Of a stretch of 22,590 bases of DNA, positions 22,454 to 22,590 are shown piece after piece (position 1 is the first letter of the stretch; each line of letters starts with the position of its first letter). Under the pieces are notes generated by a model, which was not told where the DNA came from, searched no databases, and worked only from the letters and a program-made list of their open reading frames with translations. The position numbers and the translations under genes were made by a program. Origin of the DNA: DATFWC01 sp045801465 (GTDB taxonomy: Bacteria; Pseudomonadota; Alphaproteobacteria; Rhizobiales; Xanthobacteraceae); assembly GCA_045801465.1 (NCBI GenBank), contig JBJMSU010000008.1, positions 1 through 22,590 of the forward strand, read 5' to 3'.

Positions 22454-22590
22454 ATGCCCTCAGTCGATCTCGCCAAGACCCCCTCGTCCCGGCTCGACGG
22501 CCGGCGCGCGCTCGTCACCGGCGGCGGTCGCGGCATCGGGCTTGCCGCGGCTTCGGCGCGGGCCGCGGCCCGCGCCCCTGTAACCCTCGC
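22454..22590 (+). CDS. SDR family oxidoreductase, N-terminal part only
   Basis: The first 45 complete codons of a short-chain dehydrogenase/reductase. The cofactor motif TGGGRGIG is at residues 22-29 after RRALV. The gene runs off the window end, so the catalytic Ser-Tyr-Lys part is not visible. ATG at 22454 with a weak GGCGGA about 12 bp before. The helix after the glycine motif (LAAASARAAARAPVTL) is alanine- and arginine-rich and coincides with a 20-bp DNA palindrome at 22556-22575, unlike the more usual LAEAGA pattern. It may belong to the same transcript as the two genes before it. Confidence 0.8.
   Translation, partial: MPSVDLAKTPSSRLDGRRALVTGGGRGIGLAAASARAAARAPVTL

Noticed and set aside
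1..22590. CRISPR array, tRNA or rRNA genes, insertion sequence or phage genes
   Set aside because: No spaced direct repeats, cloverleaf or rRNA sequence, transposase or integrase was found; repeats are REP-like inverted elements.

Overview
This GC-rich window (dense genes, strong purine-rich ribosome binding sites, nested GC-rich inverted repeats between genes) looks like chromosomal DNA from an alphaproteobacterium of the order Hyphomicrobiales, probably near Bradyrhizobium or Xanthobacteraceae. That placement rests on gene style and repeat types and is an inference. It reads as a catabolic and transport region for an aromatic acid or related ring compound, with scattered accessory genes.

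Layout: (1) 125-3225: a UbiD-type prFMN decarboxylase (+) converges on an HpaB-type flavin monooxygenase (-). A repeat between them supplies both stop codons. (2) 3321-4094: a SAM methyltransferase (+), then a 40-codon remnant of a bacterial sugar transferase. (3) 4266-7983: a four-gene LivHMGF ABC importer module (+) with no substrate-binding gene of its own; the LivM-like protein has an extra membrane domain at its C-terminus. (4) 7996-10750: a VOC protein (-), a Tat-exported metallo-beta-lactamase-fold hydrolase (+) and a zinc alcohol dehydrogenase (-). (5) 10851-13552: two tandem, closely similar Liv-type substrate-binding proteins (-), probable partners of the importer. (6) 13786-18684: a hydroxyquinol-type intradiol dioxygenase followed by a three-subunit molybdenum hydroxylase (FAD, 2Fe-2S and Mo subunits) (+). 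(7) 18681-19336: a FitAB/VapBC-type toxin-antitoxin pair (-) behind an 18-bp palindromic operator. (8) 19450-22590: a cyclase-family hydrolase, a histidinol-dehydrogenase-like enzyme, a MAPEG membrane protein and the start of an SDR oxidoreductase (+).

Working model (inference): the Liv system with two binding proteins imports an aromatic acid. The UbiD enzyme and HpaB-like monooxygenase, and/or the molybdenum hydroxylase, convert it to a trihydroxylated ring, and the intradiol dioxygenase opens it. The dehydrogenases, cyclase-family hydrolase and MBL hydrolase may act on side chains or ring-opened products. The window has no maleylacetate reductase, flavin reductase, UbiX or dedicated transcriptional regulator, so the pathway is either incomplete here or finished elsewhere.

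No tRNA, rRNA, CRISPR array, transposase or complete mobile element was seen.
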